Below, piece after piece: positions 61,488-64,000 of a stretch of 64,000 bases of DNA. Source of the stretch: Chryseosolibacter sp036402115 (lineage in GTDB: Bacteria > Bacteroidota > Bacteroidia > Cytophagales > Cyclobacteriaceae); the NCBI GenBank assembly GCA_036402115.1, contig DASWTM010000198.1:1-64000 (forward strand), in the 5' to 3' direction. Below the pieces are notes generated by a model. The model worked only from the letters and a program-made list of their open reading frames with translations. It made no database searches and was not told the origin of the DNA. Position 1 is the stretch's first letter. Each line of letters opens with the position of its first letter. The position numbers and the translations under genes are program-made.

Positions 61488-61507
61488 GTGCGATGATATC
61501 ATCGTAC
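61488..61507. promoter_or_regulatory. 20-bp near-perfect palindrome upstream of the YCF48-like gene
   Basis: The core CGATGATATCATCG (61491-61504) is a perfect 14-bp palindrome. Two of the three further flanking base pairs also match, giving a 20-bp dyad with one mismatch. It is centred about 49 bp upstream of the minus-strand ATG at 61449, a plausible operator position. Confidence 0.4.
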
Positions 61508-61662
61508 TCTTGCGAATATACAACAGAAAAAACCACCTGACTCCATTCTTCTAACATGCGTTTCAATTCAATCACAGAAGAAAAATTCCGTTTGAATTTT
61601 ATTTTTTTTCTATCGCTCATGCGGATGACTAAGTTCGTGATCGTGAAGAGCGAAGACAAGGT

Positions 61663-61938
61663 ATGGCAAATATCAAATTAGGAACCGGCTATAAGATTAT
61701 CGAGACACGTTATAAAAGATATCTTAATCATTATCACATTCCGGCACCTGAGTGTCTGGTGGTGCCGATGAAATCGTACGGAGCCGATCTTTCCTGTGAA
61801 GTAAGGTGGGAAGACGAACACGGAGTTCTTCACATTAAGAGTCCCTTGCTTTTTAGCGATGATAACCTGAAGCCGATAAACCCCTTGATTGATTCCAAGT
61901 TGTTTGAAATCTGGCAGCATTATTACGGACAAAATTGA
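61663..61938 (+). CDS. small protein of unknown function
   Basis: This 91-residue soluble protein has no signal or membrane segment (MANIKLGTGYKIIETRYKRY at the start). It includes VPMKSYGADLSCEVRWEDEHG, split by one charged turn, and a C-terminal helix LFEIWQHYYGQN. The codon pattern and residue mix look like a real gene, and the ATG follows a purine-rich GACAAGG. I do not recognise the family. A -7-like TAAGTTCG is at 61630. It is divergent from the YCF48-like gene. Confidence 0.65.
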   Translation: MANIKLGTGYKIIETRYKRYLNHYHIPAPECLVVPMKSYGADLSCEVRWEDEHGVLHIKSPLLFSDDNLKPINPLIDSKLFEIWQHYYGQN

Positions 61939-62024
61939 TTGCTGCCGCGCCCGAATTTTTGGATAACTCGTTAATAATCACGAAATAAACAAGTTGTAAT
62001 GAACTATTTTCTCGTGAAATTCCT

Positions 62025-62032
62025 TATCTTTG
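62025..62032 (+). promoter_or_regulatory. -7 box upstream of the 74-residue basic protein
   Basis: TATCTTTG, followed by CGG, is a full TAnnTTTG match. Its -33 region has only TTTT (62007-62010), spaced 14 bp. If used, it gives a leader of about 100 nt, which is long for the small gene that follows. Confidence 0.5.
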
Positions 62033-62141
62033 CGGTTGTTAGAAGGGTTTTTTCTGTCGTTTTGTCTTAGTTTGGCCCGTTTAAGTTCCTGGAACCCCTC
62101 AAAACAGCCATTTTTTCGCACTTTAAAACAAAAAAAAGCAA

Positions 62142-62366
62142 ATGGGAAGGCCTATTACAAGGGAAGTTAAATTAAGAGACGGTTTCTACATCGAAGTTCG
62201 CAGCAAGGGCGCTGCAAAGTCCACGAAGATCCGCAGAGATTCTTATAATGAAATCCAATCTGCAGTTCGCCAATACAAAACCGCCTACGATGTGAATTAC
62301 CTGGGCGAATTCAAGAACGGAAAGGCAATCTCCACCAAAACAAAAGGAAAAGCAGTAGAAGAGTAA
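62142..62366 (+). CDS. small basic protein of unknown function
   Basis: This 74-residue protein begins MGRPITREVKLRDGFYIEVR and is rich in Lys and Arg (GAAKSTKIRRDSYNEI, then KNGKAISTKTKGKAVEE). The N-terminal half suggests two or three short strands, followed by a helix (YNEIQSAVRQYKTAY) and a disordered basic tail. It could bind nucleic acid. I do not recognise a named family, but the strong -7 box and long leader suggest a well-expressed gene. A CadD-like transporter gene follows after 52 bp. Confidence 0.7.
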   Translation: MGRPITREVKLRDGFYIEVRSKGAAKSTKIRRDSYNEIQSAVRQYKTAYDVNYLGEFKNGKAISTKTKGKAVEE

Positions 62367-62418
62367 ATCGTGTTACTCGATTTTCCTGCCTGAGCGCTGC
62401 GATCGATAACGTTTAAGC

Positions 62419-63000
62419 ATGATACCCCATATTGGCTTAGCGGTACTCACGTTTGTGATTACCAACATTGACGATTTGCTTATTCTCAGTGTCTACTTTG
62501 CTGCACCCACATACCGCGGAAGAAATATTGTAGTCGGCCAGTTTTTTGGTATCATCACCATTATTCTCATCAGCTTGAGCGGGGTGGTGCTGGGCAATTT
62601 TCTAAGTGATCGCTGGATCAGTCTTCTCGGCATTTTGCCAATCATCGTTGGAATTAAGGAGTTGTTGAGCGAGGAAGGCGAAGAAAATGAAGATGTCTCA
62701 GTGCGGTCGACAAACTTTCAATTCCTAAATGTCGCACTTGTTACCATTGCGAATGGTGGTGATAATATTGGAGTATATGTTCCACTCTTTGCATCACTTC
62801 CCGACTATTCCTTCGTCACACTGTATGTCGGCATTTTTCTGTTCCTCACAGCGCTGCTATGTTACTTCGCATTCTACTTGACAAACCATCCCCGGATCAA
62901 GCATTATGCAGAGACGTGGGGCCATAAGATCTTACCTTACTTTCTCATTCTCCTCGGCCTTTTTATTCTGAAAGACTTTATCATCACCTTTGTCGCTTAA
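62419..63000 (+). CDS. cadmium-resistance-type transporter (CadD family, LysE superfamily)
   Basis: This 193-residue membrane protein has about five or six spans. The family signature is TFVITNIDDLLILSVYFA (about residues 10-27), where the Asp-Asp pair is conserved, and its inverted-repeat partner is LVTIANGGDNIGVYVPLF (about 112-129). CadD of staphylococci confers cadmium resistance; many homologues export other cations or are uncharacterised. Two acidic segments (SEEGEENEDVS) form the central loop. It shares its 3' gap with a convergent receiver gene, and a hairpin between them serves mainly the other strand. Confidence 0.87.
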   Translation: MIPHIGLAVLTFVITNIDDLLILSVYFAAPTYRGRNIVVGQFFGIITIILISLSGVVLGNFLSDRWISLLGILPIIVGIKELLSEEGEENEDVSVRSTNFQFLNVALVTIANGGDNIGVYVPLFASLPDYSFVTLYVGIFLFLTALLCYFAFYLTNHPRIKHYAETWGHKILPYFLILLGLFILKDFIITFVA

Positions 63001-63034
63001 ACTTGCGACTCATTTTTCACGCAGTGGGTTTCAA

Positions 63035-63067
63035 AAAATCAGGGGTGTCCCTTTCGGAACACCCCTT
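63035..63067 (-). terminator. terminator between cadD-like and receiver genes
   Basis: AGGGGTGT (63041-63048) pairs with ACACCCCT (63059-63066), with CC/GG extending the stem past a one-base bulge. On the minus strand it is followed by GATTTTTTG, so it terminates the receiver gene. It may also stop plus-strand transcripts without a T run. Confidence 0.7.
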
Positions 63068-63116
63068 CCCAACCATAGAAGACCACTTCACGAATCAAAG
63101 CTCTATGGTCTAAGTA

Positions 63117-63509
63117 TTATGCCGCCTGCGACTGCAGCCGTGTAATTACCGTCTTTAGTGAAAAGCATAAATCGTTAAATGAATTCGGTTTTCGGATGTA
63201 TTCCTTCGCACCCATCGCATACAACTCGTTAATTTCATTTTCATTCTGCGTGGTCGAATAAATCACTACGGGAATATCTCTGAACCGCTGATCTTTTTTC
63301 AATTCCATGAGACAATGCTTTCCGTCCATGACGGGCATATTCACATCGAGAAATATATAGTCGGGGAGCGGAGAATCATCACTCAAGACGTTGAGCGCCT
63401 GGCGTCCATCATTCACCATGGTGCATTCAATCTTTGGGTCAATCTTCTCGAGCGCCTCGACCAGCAATTCACAATCATCAATATCGTCATCAGCATATAG
63501 GATCTTCAT
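63117..63509 (-). CDS. single-domain CheY-like response regulator
   Basis: From the ATG at 63509 (MKILYADDDIDD) the product has 130 residues; a longer reading to 63584 has no family support. The acidic pocket is ADDD, the phospho-Asp55 is in IFLDVNMP, the switch Ser/Thr is in VVIYSTT, and Lys is in YIRKP. There is no output domain. It is the fourth stand-alone or fused receiver in the last 10 kb. No kinase is adjacent, so it may be a target of one of the kinases at 54-60 kb. The terminator at 63035-63067 follows it. Confidence 0.9.
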   Translation of the reverse strand: MKILYADDDIDDCELLVEALEKIDPKIECTMVNDGRQALNVLSDDSPLPDYIFLDVNMPVMDGKHCLMELKKDQRFRDIPVVIYSTTQNENEINELYAMGAKEYIRKPNSFNDLCFSLKTVITRLQSQAA

Positions 63510-63777
63510 ATGTATCGATTTAGGTGAATAAAATACTCTACTGAACGAACGAACAGAATCAAACAACGTTCCGTGTTTTGTCAAACGGTTACGCTTAACT
63601 CGTTGGATAAGTGTGATGATCAGGTGAACTGCATTAATGCTATATAAACGGCTGGTGTTGCAACCGTGTGAGCCGATCGATCAGCCGATGGAATTGATGA
63701 AAAAAGTAACAGTTCGACAAAACGTGGAATACCAGCCGACATTACCAGCGTTTCAGTTTCTAAAATTATCCTTAGTC

Positions 63778-63981
63778 TTAATTGCTGTTTGTTTTAATGA
63801 ATGAGTCAAGGTTGTGTTCGATCTCGTTTTTAAAAAGCGCTGTGATGTATTCCACCGCCATCTCTTTCTCATGCATCTCATTTTCCTGGAATTCAGGATT
63901 GTGTAGCAGCTGTATAAAGTTTTCACGGTGCAAGTCTAAGATTGTCATCACAAATTGTTTCACTTGATTTCGGCTTATCAT
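63778..63981 (-). CDS. small helical protein of unknown function
   Basis: This 67-residue, acidic, all-helical protein has no Cys: MISRNQVKQFVMTILDLHRE at the start, then an acidic stretch (FQENEMHEKEMAVEYITALF) and NEIEHNLDSFIK. It has no signal peptide. It lies near the right edge in a gene-poor stretch; the 268-bp space to the receiver gene holds no feature I can name. I do not recognise the family, and its small size means it could be a chance reading frame. Confidence 0.45.
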   Translation of the reverse strand: MISRNQVKQFVMTILDLHRENFIQLLHNPEFQENEMHEKEMAVEYITALFKNEIEHNLDSFIKTNSN

Positions 63982-64000
63982 AAAACTATGTTTCCTAAAT

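Overview
The window reads as an ordinary chromosomal stretch of a free-living, aerobic, Gram-negative member of the Bacteroidota, most likely Cytophagales (Chryseolinea/Ohtaekwangia-like). The evidence is: several start regions with a Bacteroidota-type -7 box (TAnnTTTG), two of them with a TTTG-like -33 box; a class II glutamine synthetase beside amtB and a BBP2-like porin; a PorE-like TPR/PD40/OmpA protein; Fe/Mn superoxide dismutase; a c-type cytochrome; and many histidine kinase/CheY pairs. No insertion sequence, prophage, CRISPR array or rRNA was found. One tRNA gene (Arg, anticodon CCT) is present. The organism assignment is inference.

Layout. 1-3.1 kb: the 3' part of asnB, a DUF4260 membrane protein, an AraC-type regulator with an N-terminal metal-binding-like motif, and a lipoprotein. 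3.3-7.3 kb: a nitrogen-assimilation block (amtB, porin, class II glnA), introduced by a 27-bp imperfect palindrome and closed by a strong terminator. 7.4-14.7 kb: a SET-domain protein, a 1339-residue SF1 helicase with a nuclease-like tail, a helix-hairpin-helix protein and hemA. 15-18.2 kb: a divergent AraC regulator/dihaem cytochrome pair, then an ECF-like sigma factor and a membrane protein. 18.5-22 kb: a three-gene minus-strand operon of C39-like peptidase, RimK-like ATP-grasp ligase and GCS2-type ligase, which looks like an uncharacterised peptide-bond-forming pathway. 22-28.3 kb: S1/P1 nuclease, ChbG-like deacetylase, lipocalin-like protein, Cys-rich copper-binding protein, a TPR histidine kinase with a tail-to-tail response regulator, and tRNA-Arg. 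28.4-36.3 kb: hflX, then an exopolysaccharide operon (GT4, rfbC, Wza-like, Wzc-like kinase, CpsB-like phosphatase, SDR). 36.3-48.9 kb: mostly housekeeping genes (TPR protein, ComA-like synthase, aroE, uvrB, a class A beta-lactamase-like protein, sod, tadA, aspS, a methyltransferase). 49-54.2 kb: secreted D-aminoacylase-like and ADP-ribosylglycohydrolase-like proteins around the PorE-like protein. 54.3-60.1 kb: a signalling island with a CHASE3/PAS kinase, an Rcp1-like receiver and two paralogous REC-kinase fusions. 60.4-64 kb: a YCF48-like protein, small unknown proteins, a CadD-like transporter and another receiver.

The most unusual non-coding signal is a set of intergenic elements that share one architecture. 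Each is a short array of degenerate 7-bp units (8 bp in one case), followed by a spacer and the same array in inverted orientation. The unit word differs between elements, although two elements 38 kb apart use the same word. They lie at 955-1096, 1457-1555, 8037-8161, 16934-17000 and 39565-39785, with a decayed relative near 18457-18515. Their shared design and near-exact unit periodicity are visible directly; how they arise and what they do is unknown.
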